From Heligmosomoides polygyrus polygyrus (taxonomy: Eukaryota; Nematoda; Chromadorea; Rhabditida; Heligmosomidae), in contig OX377205.1 of the NCBI GenBank assembly GCA_947396885.1, positions 52,560,676-52,624,675 of the forward strand: a stretch of DNA of 64,000 nucleotides. The letters run 5' to 3'. Every line of letters begins with the position of its first letter. The stretch's first letter is position 1. The notes beneath the pieces were generated by a model. The model made no database searches. It saw nothing but the letters and a program-made list of their open reading frames with translations, and was not told where the DNA came from. A program made the position numbers and the translations under genes. Of the stretch, positions 22,778 to 35,900 are shown one piece after another.

Positions 22778-22819
22778 ACACCACCTGCTGACTGCCCTCC
22801 CTCTGCCGATCTCGCACTA
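20149..22819. repeat. 13-unit higher-order repeat, copy 1 (2671 bp)
   Basis: Marked by a 205 bp W unit with gagggctgcg, a 200 bp unit (loss of 6 bp in the spacer), the aaaacctc trailer and the tgtgaac spacer allele. 13 x 206 minus 7 bp gives 2671. Confidence 0.93.
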
Positions 22820-25490
22820 GTGAGCTACATCGCAGCCAATGAGCTCTCGGTCCGTAGCTCGTCGGAACTGCTCCAAGTTGGCTCCGCAGCAAAACGTCTT
22901 GTCATCCGCAGGATTCGAACCTGCGCCCTCCGAAGAGGACTGCGACCTGAACGCAGCGCCTTAGACCACTCGGCCAGAATGACACATCATTCGCTGACTG
23001 CCCTCCCTCTGCCGATCTCGCACTAGTGAGCTACATCACTGCCAAAGAGCACTCGGTCCGTAGCTCGTCGGAACTGCTCCAAGTTGGCTCCGCAGATAAA
23101 CGTCTTGTCATCCGCAGGATTCGAACCTGCGCCCTCCGAAGAGGACTGCGACCTGAACGCAGCGCCTTAGACCACTCGGCCAGAATGACACATCATTCGC
23201 TGACTGCCCTCCCTCTGCCGATCTCGCACTAGTGAGCTACATCGCAGCCAATGAGCACTCGGTCCGTAGCTCGTCGGAACTGCTCCAAGTTGGCTCCGCA
23301 GCAAAACCTCTTGTTATCCGCAGGATTCGAACCTGCGCCCTCCGAAGAGGACTGCGACCTGAACGCAGCGCCTTAGACCACTCGGCCAGAATGACACATC
23401 ATTCGCTGACTGCCCTCCCTCTGCCGATCTCGCACTAGTGAGCTACATCACTGCCAAAGAGCACTCGGTCCGTAGCTCGTCGGAACTGCTCCAAGTTGGC
23501 TCCGCAGATAAACGTCTTGTCATCCGCAGGATTCGAACCTGCGCCCTCCGAAGAGGACTGCGACCTGAACGCAGCGCCTTAGACCACTCGGCCAGAATGA
23601 CAAATCATTCGCTGACTGCCCTCCCTCTGCCAATCTCGCACTAGTGAGCTACATCGCAGCCAATGAGCTCTCGGTCCGTAGCTCGTCGGAACTGCTCCAA
23701 GTTGGCTCCGCAGCAAAACGTCTTGTCATCCGCAGGATTCGAACCTGCGCCCTCCGAAGAGGACTGCGACCTGAACGCAGCGCCTTAGACCACTCGGCCA
23801 GAATGACACATCATTCGCTGACTGCCCTCCCTCTGCTGATCTCGCACTAGTGAGCTACATCACTGCCAAAGAGCACTCGGTCCGTAGCTCGTCCGAACTG
23901 CTCCAAGTTGGCTCCGCAGCAAAACGTCTTGTCATCCGCAGGATTCAAACCTGCGCCCTCCGAAGAGGACTGCGACCTGAACGCAGCGCCTTAGACCACT
24001 CGGCCAGAATGACACACCACCTGCTGACTGCCCTCCCTCTGCCGATCTCGCACTAGTGAGCTACATCACTGCCAAAGAGCACTCGGTCGTAGCTCGTCGG
24101 AACTGCTCCAAGTTGGCTCCGCAGCAAAACGTCTTGTCATCCACAGGATTCGAACCTGCGCCCTCCGAAGAGGGCTGCGACCTGAACGCAGCGCCTTAGA
24201 CCACTCGGCCAGAATGACACACCACCAGCTGACTGCCCTCCCTCTGCCGATCTCGCACTAGTGAGCTACATCGCAGCCAATGAGCACTCGGTCCGTAGCT
24301 CGTCCGAACTGCTCCAAGTTGGCTCCGCAGATAAACGTCTTGTCATCCGCAGGATTCGAACCTGCGCCCTCCGAAGAGGACTGCGACCTGAACGCAGCGC
24401 CTTAGACCACTCGGCCAGAATGACAAATCATTCGCTGACTGCCCTCCCTCTGCCAATCTCGCACTAGTGAGCTACATCGCAGCGCTCTCGGTCCGTAGCT
24501 CGTCGGAACTGCTCCAAGTTGGCTCCGCAGCAAAACGTCTTGTCATCCGCAGGATTCGAACCTGCGCCCTCCGAAGAGGACTGCGACCTGAACGCAGCGC
24601 CTTAGACCACTCGGCCAGAATGACACATCATTCGCTGACTGCCCTCCCTCTGCCGATCTCGCACTAGTGAGCTACATCACTGCCAAAGAGCACTCGGTCC
24701 GTAGCTCGTCGGAACTGCTCCAAGTTGGCTCCGCAGATAAACGTCTTGTCATCCGCAGGATTCGAACCTGCGCCCTCCGAAGAGGACTGCGACCTGAACG
24801 CAGCGCCTTAGACCACTCGGCCAGAATGACACATCATTCGCTGACTGCCCTCCCTCTGCCGATCTCGCACTAGTGAGCTACATCGCAGCCAATGAGCACT
24901 CGGTCCGTAGCTCGTGTGAACTGCTCCAAGTTGGCTCCGCAGCAAAACGTCTTGTTATCCGCAGGATTCGAACCTGCGCCCTCCGAAGAGGACTGCGACC
25001 TGAACGCAGCGCCTTAGACCACTCGGCCAGAATGACACACCACCTGCTGACTGCCCTCCCTCTGCCGATCTCGCACTAGTGAGCTACATCGCAGCCAATG
25101 AGCACTCGGTCCGTAGCTCGTCGGAACTGCTCCAAGTTGGCTCCGCAGCAAAACGTCTTGTCGTCCGCAGGATTCGAACCTGCCCCCTCCGAAGAGGACT
25201 GCGACCTGAACGCAGCGCCTTAGACCACTCGGCCAGAATGACACACCACCTGCTGACTGCCCTCCCTCTGCCGATCTCGCACTAGTGAGCTACATCGCAG
25301 CCAATGAGCACTCGGTCCGTAGCTCGTCGGAACTGCTCCAAGTTGGCTCCGCAGCAAAACGTCTTGTCGTCCGCAGGATTCGAACCTGCCCCCTCCGAAG
25401 AGGACTGCGACCTGAACGCAGCGCCTTAGACCACTCGGCCAGAATGACACACCACCTGCTGACTGCCCTCCCTCTGCCGATCTCGCACTA
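22820..25490. repeat. 13-unit higher-order repeat, copy 2 (2671 bp)
   Basis: All markers of copy 1 recur at +2671 bp. Its second part (from 23438) continues into a 3288 bp segment, 23438-26725, that is repeated again at 27119-30406. Confidence 0.93.
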
Positions 25491-26271
25491 GTGAGCTACA
25501 TCGCAGCCAATGAGCACTCGGTCCGTAGCTCGTCGGAACTGCTCCAAGTTGGCTCCGCAGCAAAACGTCTTGTCGTCCGCAGGATTCGAACCTGCCCCCT
25601 CCGAAGAGGACTGCGACCTGAACGCAGCGCCTTAGACCACTCGGCCAGAATGACACACCACCTGCTGACTGCCCTCCCTCTGCCAATCTCGCACTAGTGA
25701 GCTACATCGCAGCCAATGAGCACTCGGTCCGTAGCTCGTCCGAACTGCTCCAAGTTGGCTCCGCAGCAAAACGTCTTGTCATCCGCAGGATTCGAACCTG
25801 CGCCCTCCGAAGAGGACTGCGACCTGAACGCAGCGCCTTAGACCACTCGGCCAGAATGACACACCACCTGCTGACTGCCCTCCCTCTGCTGATCTCGCAC
25901 TAGTGAGCTACATCACTGCCAAAGAGCACTCGGTCCGTAGCTCGTCCGAACTGCTCCAAGTTGGCTCCGCAGCAAAACGTCTTGTCATCCGCAGGATTCA
26001 AACCTGCGCCCTCCGAAGAGGACTGCGACCTGAACGCAGCGCCTTAGACCACTCGGCCAGAATGACACACCACCTGCTGACTGCCCTCCCTCTGCCGATC
26101 TCGCACTAGTGAGCTACATCACTGCCAAAGAGCACTCGGTCGTAGCTCGTCGGAACTGCTCCAAGTTGGCTCCGCAGCAAAACGTCTTGTCATCCACAGG
26201 ATTCGAACCTGCGCCCTCCGAAGAGGACTGCGACCTGAACGCAGCGCCTTAGACCACTCGGCCAGAATGAC
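22900..26271 (-). tRNA. Block of 17 copies (13-unit repeat, copy 2, plus 4)
   Basis: Unit starts with class: 22820 C, 23026 C*, 23232 g, 23438 C*, 23644 C, 23850 Q, 24056 W with U44 to C, 24261 C*, 24467 C (200 bp unit, tRNA 24541-24624), 24667 C*, 24873 g, 25079 P, 25285 P, 25491 P, 25697 C, 25903 Q, 26109 W. P copies here form a run of three, against two in copy 1. Confidence 0.93.
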
Positions 26272-26599
26272 ACACCACCAGCTGACTGCCCTCCCTCTGC
26301 CGATCTCGCACTAGTGAGCTACATCGCAGCCAATGAGCACTCGGTCCGTAGCTCGTCCGAACTGCTCCAAGTTGGCTCCGCAGCAAAACGTCTTGTCATC
26401 CGCAGGATTCGAACCTGCGCCCTCCGAAGAGGACTGCGACCTGAACGCAGCGCCTTAGACCACTCGGCCAGAATGACACACCACCTGCTGACTGCCCTCC
26501 CTCTGCCGAACTCGCACTAGTGAGCTACATCGCAGCCAATGAGCACTCGGTCCGTAGCTCGTCGGAACTGCTCCAAGTTGGCTCCGCAGCAAAACGTCT

Positions 26600-26683
26600 T
26601 GTCATCCGCAGGATTCAAACCTGCGCCCTCCGAAAAGGACTGCGACCTGAACGCAGCGCCTTAGACCACTCGGTCAGAATGAC
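26600..26683 (-). pseudogene. tRNA-Leu(CAG), triple lesion Q+K+V
   Basis: One gene carries G10A (A box and D stem), TTTT in the variable arm and C56U (B box). With both promoter boxes damaged and an internal terminator it is very likely silent. Copies at unit starts 30201, 30613, 33680 and 34092 are the same allele, spread with the 17-unit repeat. Confidence 0.85.
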
Positions 26684-26805
26684 ACACCACCAGCTGACTG
26701 CCCTCCCTCTGCCGAACTCGCACTAGTGAGCTACATCGCAGCCAATGAGCACTCGGTCCGTAGCTCGTCGGAACTGTTCCAAGTTGGCTCCGCAGCAAAA
26801 CGTCT

Positions 26806-26870
26806 TGTCATCCGCAGGATTCGAACCTGCGACCTGAACGCAGCGCCTTAGACCACTCGGCCAGAATGAC
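26806..26870 (-). pseudogene. tRNA-Leu remnant, variable arm deleted (D allele)
   Basis: Only 65 nt remain. A 19 bp stretch holding the whole variable arm is lost, from one CGCAG (anticodon 3' strand) to the next CGCAG (start of the T stem), leaving a single CGCAG. One GCAG must then serve both the anticodon stem and the T stem, so both arms cannot form. A box, B box, anticodon and terminator survive. The unit is 187 bp. This is the leftmost of 13 such copies. Confidence 0.93.
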
Positions 26871-27118
26871 ACACCACCTGCTGACTGCCCTCCCTCTGCC
26901 GATCTCGCACTAGTGAGCTACATCGCAGCCAATGAGCACTCGGTCCGTAGCTCGTCGGAACTGTTCCAAGTTGGCTCCGCAGCAAAACGTCTTGTCATCC
27001 GCAGGATTCGAACCTGCGCCCTCCGAAGAGGACTGCGACCTGAACGCAGCGCCTTAGACCACTCGGCCAGAATGACACACCACCTGCTGACTGCCCTCCC
27101 TCTGCCGATCTCGCACTA

Positions 27119-30100
27119 GTGAGCTACATCACTGCCAAAGAGCACTCGGTCCGTAGCTCGTCGGAACTGCTCCAAGTTGGCTCCGCAGATAAACGTCTTG
27201 TCATCCGCAGGATTCGAACCTGCGCCCTCCGAAGAGGACTGCGACCTGAACGCAGCGCCTTAGACCACTCGGCCAGAATGACAAATCATTCGCTGACTGC
27301 CCTCCCTCTGCCAATCTCGCACTAGTGAGCTACATCGCAGCCAATGAGCTCTCGGTCCGTAGCTCGTCGGAACTGCTCCAAGTTGGCTCCGCAGCAAAAC
27401 GTCTTGTCATCCGCAGGATTCGAACCTGCGCCCTCCGAAGAGGACTGCGACCTGAACGCAGCGCCTTAGACCACTCGGCCAGAATGACACATCATTCGCT
27501 GACTGCCCTCCCTCTGCTGATCTCGCACTAGTGAGCTACATCACTGCCAAAGAGCACTCGGTCCGTAGCTCGTCGGAACTGCTCCAAGTTGGCTCCGCAG
27601 CAAAACGTCTTGTCATCCGCAGGATTCAAACCTGCGCCCTCCGAAGAGGACTGCGACCTGAACGCAGCGCCTTAGACCACTCGGCCAGAATGACACACCA
27701 CCTGCTGACTGCCCTCCCTCTGCCGATCTCGCACTAGTGAGCTACATCACTGCCAAAGAGCACTCGGTCGTAGCTCGTCGGAACTGCTCCAAGTTGGCTC
27801 CGCAGCAAAACGTCTTGTCATCCACAGGATTCGAACCTGCGCCCTCCGAAGAGGGCTGCGACCTGAACGCAGCGCCTTAGACCACTCGGCCAGAATGACA
27901 CACCACCAGCTGACTGCCCTCCCTCTGCCGATCTCGCACTAGTGAGCTACATCGCAGCCAATGAGCACTCGGTCCGTAGCTCGTCCGAACTGCTCCAAGT
28001 TGGCTCCGCAGATAAACGTCTTGTCATCCGCAGGATTCGAACCTGCGCCCTCCGAAGAGGACTGCGACCTGAACGCAGCGCCTTAGACCACTCGGCCAGA
28101 ATGACAAATCATTCGCTGACTGCCCTCCCTCTGCCAATCTCGCACTAGTGAGCTACATCGCAGCGCTCTCGGTCCGTAGCTCGTCGGAACTGCTCCAAGT
28201 TGGCTCCGCAGCAAAACGTCTTGTCATCCGCAGGATTCGAACCTGCGCCCTCCGAAGAGGACTGCGACCTGAACGCAGCGCCTTAGACCACTCGGCCAGA
28301 ATGACACATCATTCGCTGACTGCCCTCCCTCTGCCGATCTCGCACTAGTGAGCTACATCACTGCCAAAGAGCACTCGGTCCGTAGCTCGTCGGAACTGCT
28401 CCAAGTTGGCTCCGCAGATAAACGTCTTGTCATCCGCAGGATTCGAACCTGCGCCCTCCGAAGAGGACTGCGACCTGAACGCAGCGCCTTAGACCACTCG
28501 GCCAGAATGACACATCATTCGCTGACTGCCCTCCCTCTGCCGATCTCGCACTAGTGAGCTACATCGCAGCCAATGAGCACTCGGTCCGTAGCTCGTGTGA
28601 ACTGCTCCAAGTTGGCTCCGCAGCAAAACGTCTTGTTATCCGCAGGATTCGAACCTGCGCCCTCCGAAGAGGACTGCGACCTGAACGCAGCGCCTTAGAC
28701 CACTCGGCCAGAATGACACACCACCTGCTGACTGCCCTCCCTCTGCCGATCTCGCACTAGTGAGCTACATCGCAGCCAAAGAGCACTCGGTCCGTAGCTC
28801 GTCGGAACTGCTCCAAGTTGGCTCCGCAGCAAAACGTCTTGTCGTCCGCAGGATTCGAACCTGCCCCCTCCGAAGAGGACTGCGACCTGAACGCAGCGCC
28901 TTAGACCACTCGGCCAGAATGACACACCACCTGCTGACTGCCCTCCCTCTGCCGATCTCGCACTAGTGAGCTACATCGCAGCCAATGAGCACTCGGTCCG
29001 TAGCTCGTCGGAACTGCTCCAAGTTGGCTCCGCAGCAAAACGTCTTGTCGTCCGCAGGATTCGAACCTGCCCCCTCCGAAGAGGACTGCGACCTGAACGC
29101 AGCGCCTTAGACCACTCGGCCAGAATGACACACCACCTGCTGACTGCCCTCCCTCTGCCGATCTCGCACTAGTGAGCTACATCGCAGCCAATGAGCACTC
29201 GGTCCGTAGCTCGTCGGAACTGCTCCAAGTTGGCTCCGCAGCAAAACGTCTTGTCGTCCGCAGGATTCGAACCTGCCCCCTCCGAAGAGGACTGCGACCT
29301 GAACGCAGCGCCTTAGACCACTCGGCCAGAATGACACACCACCTGCTGACTGCCCTCCCTCTGCCAATCTCGCACTAGTGAGCTACATCGCAGCCAATGA
29401 GCACTCGGTCCGTAGCTCGTCCGAACTGCTCCAAGTTGGCTCCGCAGCAAAACGTCTTGTCATCCGCAGGATTCGAACCTGCGCCCTCCGAAGAGGACTG
29501 CGACCTGAACGCAGCGCCTTAGACCACTCGGCCAGAATGACACACCACCTGCTGACTGCCCTCCCTCTGCTGATCTCGCACTAGTGAGCTACATCACTGC
29601 CAAAGAGCACTCGGTCCGTAGCTCGTCCGAACTGCTCCAAGTTGGCTCCGCAGCAAAACGTCTTGTCATCCGCAGGATTCAAACCTGCGCCCTCCGAAGA
29701 GGACTGCGACCTGAACGCAGCGCCTTAGACCACTCGGCCAGAATGACACACCACCTGCTGACTGCCCTCCCTCTGCCGATCTCGCACTAGTGAGCTACAT
29801 CACTGCCAAAGAGCACTCGGTCGTAGCTCGTCGGAACTGCTCCAAGTTGGCTCCGCAGCAAAACGTCTTGTCATCCACAGGATTCGAACCTGCGCCCTCC
29901 GAAGAGGACTGCGACCTGAACGCAGCGCCTTAGACCACTCGGCCAGAATGACACACCACCAGCTGACTGCCCTCCCTCTGCCGATCTCGCACTAGTGAGC
30001 TACATCGCAGCCAATGAGCACTCGGTCCGTAGCTCGTCCGAACTGCTCCAAGTTGGCTCCGCAGCAAAACGTCTTGTCATCCGCAGGATTCGAACCTGCG

Positions 30101-30406
30101 CCCTCCGAAGAGGACTGCGACCTGAACGCAGCGCCTTAGACCACTCGGCCAGAATGACACACCACCTGCTGACTGCCCTCCCTCTGCCGAACTCGCACTA
30201 GTGAGCTACATCGCAGCCAATGAGCACTCGGTCCGTAGCTCGTCGGAACTGCTCCAAGTTGGCTCCGCAGCAAAACGTCTTGTCATCCGCAGGATTCAAA
30301 CCTGCGCCCTCCGAAAAGGACTGCGACCTGAACGCAGCGCCTTAGACCACTCGGTCAGAATGACACACCACCAGCTGACTGCCCTCCCTCTGCCGATCTC
30401 GCACTA
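27119..30406. repeat. Repeat of 23438-26725 (shift 3681 bp)
   Basis: A third copy of the 13-unit family markers (200 bp unit at 28148, gagggctgcg W unit at 27737, tgtgaac unit at 28554), followed by the three P units and the C/Q/W/C/Q+K+V series. Small differences (gccaaag at 28760, tcggaac at 27531) date it after separation. Confidence 0.9.
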
Positions 30407-30818
30407 GTGAGCTACATCGCAGCCAATGAGCACTCGGTCCGTAGCTCGTCCGAACTGCTCCAAGTTGGCTCCGCAGCAAAACGTCTTGTCATCCGCAGGA
30501 TTCGAACCTGCGCCCTCCGAAGAGGACTGCGACCTGAACGCAGCGCCTTAGACCACTCGGCCAGAATGACACACCACCTGCTGACTGCCCTCCCTCTGCC
30601 GAACTCGCACTAGTGAGCTACATCGCAGCCAATGAGCACTCGGTCCGTAGCTCGTCGGAACTGCTCCAAGTTGGCTCCGCAGCAAAACGTCTTGTCATCC
30701 GCAGGATTCAAACCTGCGCCCTCCGAAAAGGACTGCGACCTGAACGCAGCGCCTTAGACCACTCGGTCAGAATGACACACCACCAGCTGACTGCCCTCCC
30801 TCTGCCGAACTCGCACTA
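30407..30818. repeat. Two-unit duplication of 29995-30406 (412 bp)
   Basis: The C plus Q+K+V pair with the ccgaactcgc boundary allele is doubled inside the 17-unit repeat; the region 23438-26725 has it only once. Confidence 0.85.
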
Positions 30819-30898
30819 GTGAGCTACATCGCAGCCAATGAGCACTCGGTCCGTAGCTCGTCGGAACTGTTCCAAGTTGGCTCCGCAGCAAAACGTCT

Positions 30899-30963
30899 TG
30901 TCATCCGCAGGATTCGAACCTGCGACCTGAACGCAGCGCCTTAGACCACTCGGCCAGAATGAC
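30899..30963 (-). pseudogene. tRNA-Leu remnant, D allele
   Basis: Second D copy, inside the 17-unit repeat; preceded by a Q+K+V unit and followed by a gttcc-spacer C unit, as at 26806. Confidence 0.92.
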
Positions 30964-32936
30964 ACACCACCTGCTGACTGCCCTCCCTCTGCCGATCTCG
31001 CACTAGTGAGCTACATCGCAGCCAATGAGCACTCGGTCCGTAGCTCGTCGGAACTGTTCCAAGTTGGCTCCGCAGCAAAACGTCTTGTCATCCGCAGGAT
31101 TCGAACCTGCGCCCTCCGAAGAGGACTGCGACCTGAACGCAGCGCCTTAGACCACTCGGCCAGAATGACACACCACCTGCTGACTGCCCTCCCTCTGCCG
31201 ATCTCGCACTAGTGAGCTACATCACTGCCAAGGAGCACTCGGTCGTAGCTCGTCGGAACTGCTCCAAGTTGGCTCCGCAGCAAAACGTCTTGTCATCCGC
31301 AGAATTCGAACCTGCGCCCTCCGAAGAGGACTGCGACCTGAACGCAGCGCCTTAGACCACTCGGCCAGAATGACACACCACCTGCTGACTGCCCTCCCTC
31401 TGCCGATCTCGCACTAGTGAGCTACATCACTGCCAAGGAGCACTCGGTCGTAGCTCGTCGGAACTGCTCCAAGTTGGCTCCGCAGCAAAACGTCTTGTCA
31501 TCCGCAGGATTCGAACCTGCGCCCTCCGAAGAGGACTGCGACCTGAACACAGCGCCTTAGACCACTCGGCCAGAATGACACACCACCTGCTGACTGCCCT
31601 CCCTCTGCCGATCTCGCACTAGTGAGCTACATCACTGCCAAGGAGCACTCGGTCGTAGCTCGTCGGAACTGCTCCAAGTTGGCTCCGCAGCAAAACGTCT
31701 TGTCATCCGCAGGATTCGAACCTGCGCCCTCCGAAGAGGACTGCGACCTGAACACAGCGCCTTAGACCACTCGGCCAGAATGACACACCACCTGCTGACT
31801 GCCCTCCCTCTGCCGATCTCGCACTAGTGAGCTACATCGCAGCCAATGAGCACTCGGTCCGTAGCTCGTCGGAACTGCTCCAAGTTGGCTCCGCAGCAAA
31901 ACGTCTTGTCATCCGCAGGATTCGAACCTGCGCCCTCCGAAGAGGACTGCGACCTGAGCGCAGCGCCTTAGACCACTCGGCCAGAATGACACACCACCTG
32001 CTGACTGCCCTCCCTCTGCCGATCTCGCACTAGTGAGCTACATCGCAGCCAATGAGCACTCGGTCCGTAGCTCGTCGGAACTGCTCCAAGTTGGCTCCGA
32101 AGCAAAACGTCTTGTCATCCGCAGGATTCGAACCTGCGCCCTCCGAAGTGGACTGCGACCTGAACGCAGCGCCTTAGACCACTCGGCCAGAATGACACAC
32201 CACCTGCTGACTGCCCTCCCTCTGCCGATCTCGCACTAGTGAGCTACATCGCAGCCAATGAGCACTCGGTCCGTAGCTCGTCGGAACTGCTCCAAGTTGG
32301 CTCCGCAGCAAAACGTCTTGTCATCCGCAGGATTCGAACCTGCGCCCTCCGAAGAGGACTGCGACCTGAACGCAGCGCCTTAGACCACTCGGCCAGAATG
32401 ACACACCACCTGCTGACTGCCCTCCCTCTGCTGATCTCGCACTAGTGAGCTACATCACTGCCAAAGAGCACTCGGTCCGTAGCTCGTCCGAACTGCTCCA
32501 AGTTGGCTCCGCAGCAAAACGTCTTGTCATCCGCAGGATTCGAACCTGCCCCCTCCGAAGAGGACTGCGACCTGAACGCAGCGCCTTAGACCACTCGGCC
32601 AGAATGACAAATCATTCGCTGACTGCCCTCCCTCTGCCAATCTCGCACTAGTGAGCTACATCGCAGCCAATGAGCTCTCGGTCCGTAGCTCGTCGGAACT
32701 GCTCCAAGTTGGCTCCGCAGCAAAACGTCTTGTCATCCGCAGGATTCGAACCTGCGCCCTCCGAAGAGGACTGCGACCTGAACGCAGCGCCTTAGACCAC
32801 TCGGCCAGAATGACACACCACCTGCTGACTGCCCTCCCTCTGCCAATCTCGCACTAGTGAGCTACATCGCAGCCAATGAGCACTCGGTCCGTAGCTCGTC
32901 CGAACTGCTCCAAGTTGGCTCCGCAGCAAAACGTCT

Positions 32937-35900
32937 TGTCATCCGCAGGATTCGAACCTGCGCCCTCCGAAGAGGACTGCGACCTGAACGCAGCGCCTTA
33001 GACCACTCGGCCAGAATGACACACCACCTGCTGACTGCCCTCCCTCTGCTGATCTCGCACTAGTGAGCTACATCACTGCCAAAGAGCACTCGGTCCGTAG
33101 CTCGTCCGAACTGCTCCAAGTTGGCTCCGCAGCAAAACGTCTTGTCATCCGCAGGATTCAAACCTGCGCCCTCCGAAGAGGACTGCGACCTGAACGCAGC
33201 GCCTTAGACCACTCGGCCAGAATGACACACCACCTGCTGACTGCCCTCCCTCTGCCGATCTCGCACTAGTGAGCTACATCACTGCCAAAGAGCACTCGGT
33301 CGTAGCTCGTCGGAACTGCTCCAAGTTGGCTCCGCAGCAAAACGTCTTGTCATCCACAGGATTCGAACCTGCGCCCTCCGAAGAGGACTGCGACCTGAAC
33401 GCAGCGCCTTAGACCACTCGGCCAGAATGACACACCACCAGCTGACTGCCCTCCCTCTGCCGATCTCGCACTAGTGAGCTACATCGCAGCCAATGAGCAC
33501 TCGGTCCGTAGCTCGTCCGAACTGCTCCAAGTTGGCTCCGCAGCAAAACGTCTTGTCATCCGCAGGATTCGAACCTGCGCCCTCCGAAGAGGACTGCGAC
33601 CTGAACGCAGCGCCTTAGACCACTCGGCCAGAATGACACACCACCTGCTGACTGCCCTCCCTCTGCCGAACTCGCACTAGTGAGCTACATCGCAGCCAAT
33701 GAGCACTCGGTCCGTAGCTCGTCGGAACTGCTCCAAGTTGGCTCCGCAGCAAAACGTCTTGTCATCCGCAGGATTCAAACCTGCGCCCTCCGAAAAGGAC
33801 TGCGACCTGAACGCAGCGCCTTAGACCACTCGGTCAGAATGACACACCACCAGCTGACTGCCCTCCCTCTGCCGATCTCGCACTAGTGAGCTACATCGCA
33901 GCCAATGAGCACTCGGTCCGTAGCTCGTCCGAACTGCTCCAAGTTGGCTCCGCAGCAAAACGTCTTGTCATCCGCAGGATTCGAACCTGCGCCCTCCGAA
34001 GAGGACTGCGACCTGAACGCAGCGCCTTAGACCACTCGGCCAGAATGACACACCACCTGCTGACTGCCCTCCCTCTGCCGAACTCGCACTAGTGAGCTAC
34101 ATCGCAGCCAATGAGCACTCGGTCCGTAGCTCGTCGGAACTGCTCCAAGTTGGCTCCGCAGCAAAACGTCTTGTCATCCGCAGGATTCAAACCTGCGCCC
34201 TCCGAAAAGGACTGCGACCTGAACGCAGCGCCTTAGACCACTCGGTCAGAATGACACACCACCAGCTGACTGCCCTCCCTCTGCCGAACTCGCACTAGTG
34301 AGCTACATCGCAGCCAATGAGCACTCGGTCCGTAGCTCGTCGGAACTGTTCCAAGTTGGCTCCGCAGCAAAACGTCTTGTCATCCGCAGGATTCGAACCT
34401 GCGACCTGAACGCAGCGCCTTAGACCACTCGGCCAGAATGACACACCACCTGCTGACTGCCCTCCCTCTGCCGATCTCGCACTAGTGAGCTACATCGCAG
34501 CCAATGAGCACTCGGTCCGTAGCTCGTCGGAACTGTTCCAAGTTGGCTCCGCAGCAAAACGTCTTGTCATCCGCAGGATTCGAACCTGCGCCCTCCGAAG
34601 AGGACTGCGACCTGAACGCAGCGCCTTAGACCACTCGGCCAGAATGACACACCACCTGCTGACTGCCCTCCCTCTGCCGATCTCGCACTAGTGAGCTACA
34701 TCACTGCCAAGGAGCACTCGGTCGTAGCTCGTCGGAACTGCTCCAAGTTGGCTCCGCAGCAAAACGTCTTGTCATCCGCAGAATTCGAACCTGCGCCCTC
34801 CGAAGAGGACTGCGACCTGAACGCAGCGCCTTAGACCACTCGGCCAGAATGACACACCACCTGCTGACTGCCCTCCCTCTGCCGATCTCGCACTAGTGAG
34901 CTACATCACTGCCAAGGAGCACTCGGTCGTAGCTCGTCGGAACTGCTCCAAGTTGGCTCCGCAGCAAAACGTCTTGTCATCCGCAGGATTCGAACCTGCG
35001 CCCTCCGAAGAGGACTGCGACCTGAACACAGCGCCTTAGACCACTCGGCCAGAATGACACACCACCTGCTGACTGCCCTCCCTCTGCCGATCTCGCACTA
35101 GTGAGCTACATCACTGCCAAGGAGCACTCGGTCGTAGCTCGTCGGAACTGCTCCAAGTTGGCTCCGCAGCAAAACGTCTTGTCATCCGCAGGATTCGAAC
35201 CTGCGCCCTCCGAAGAGGACTGCGACCTGAACACAGCGCCTTAGACCACTCGGCCAGAATGACACACCACCTGCTGACTGCCCTCCCTCTGCCGATCTCG
35301 CACTAGTGAGCTACATCGCAGCCAATGAGCACTCGGTCCGTAGCTCGTCGGAACTGCTCCAAGTTGGCTCCGCAGCAAAACGTCTTGTCATCCGCAGGAT
35401 TCGAACCTGCGCCCTCCGAAGAGGACTGCGACCTGAGCGCAGCGCCTTAGACCACTCGGCCAGAATGACACACCACCTGCTGACTGCCCTCCCTCTGCCG
35501 ATCTCGCACTAGTGAGCTACATCGCAGCCAATGAGCACTCGGTCCGTAGCTCGTCGGAACTGCTCCAAGTTGGCTCCGAAGCAAAACGTCTTGTCATCCG
35601 CAGGATTCGAACCTGCGCCCTCCGAAGTGGACTGCGACCTGAACGCAGCGCCTTAGACCACTCGGCCAGAATGACACACCACCTGCTGACTGCCCTCCCT
35701 CTGCCGATCTCGCACTAGTGAGCTACATCGCAGCCAATGAGCACTCGGTCCGTAGCTCGTCGGAACTGCTCCAAGTTGGCTCCGCAGCAAAACGTCTTGT
35801 CATCCGCAGGATTCGAACCTGCGCCCTCCGAAGAGGACTGCGACCTGAACGCAGCGCCTTAGACCACTCGGCCAGAATGACACACCACCTGCTGACTGCC

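Larger units (their letters stand above)
26394..29335 (-). tRNA. Block of 15 copies; K and D alleles first appear
   Basis: Unit starts with class: 26314 C, 26520 Q+K+V, 26726 D, 26913 C, 27119 C*, 27325 C, 27531 Q, 27737 W with U44 to C, 27942 C*, 28148 C (200 bp unit, tRNA 28222-28305), 28348 C*, 28554 g, 28760 P, 28966 P, 29172 P. No K or D copy exists to the left of 26520. From 27119 onward the block repeats 23438-25490 plus its continuation. Confidence 0.93.
29458..32814 (-). tRNA. Block of 17 copies (17-unit repeat, copy 1)
   Basis: Unit starts with class: 29378 C, 29584 Q, 29790 W, 29995 C, 30201 Q+K+V, 30407 C, 30613 Q+K+V, 30819 D, 31006 C, 31212 (205 bp; G53-U61 wobble and changed B-box C61), 31417 U, 31622 U, 31827 32, 32033 S, 32239 C, 32445 (C48 to G without the A4-C69 mismatch), 32651 C. 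The pair 29995/30201 is duplicated as 30407/30613. Confidence 0.93.
29378..32856. repeat. 17-unit higher-order repeat, copy 1 (3479 bp)
   Basis: Contains four 205 bp units (three consecutive at 31212-31826) and one 187 bp D unit; 17 x 206 minus 23 gives 3479. Unique markers include gaattcg at 31212 and ctccgaagc at 32033. Confidence 0.93.
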
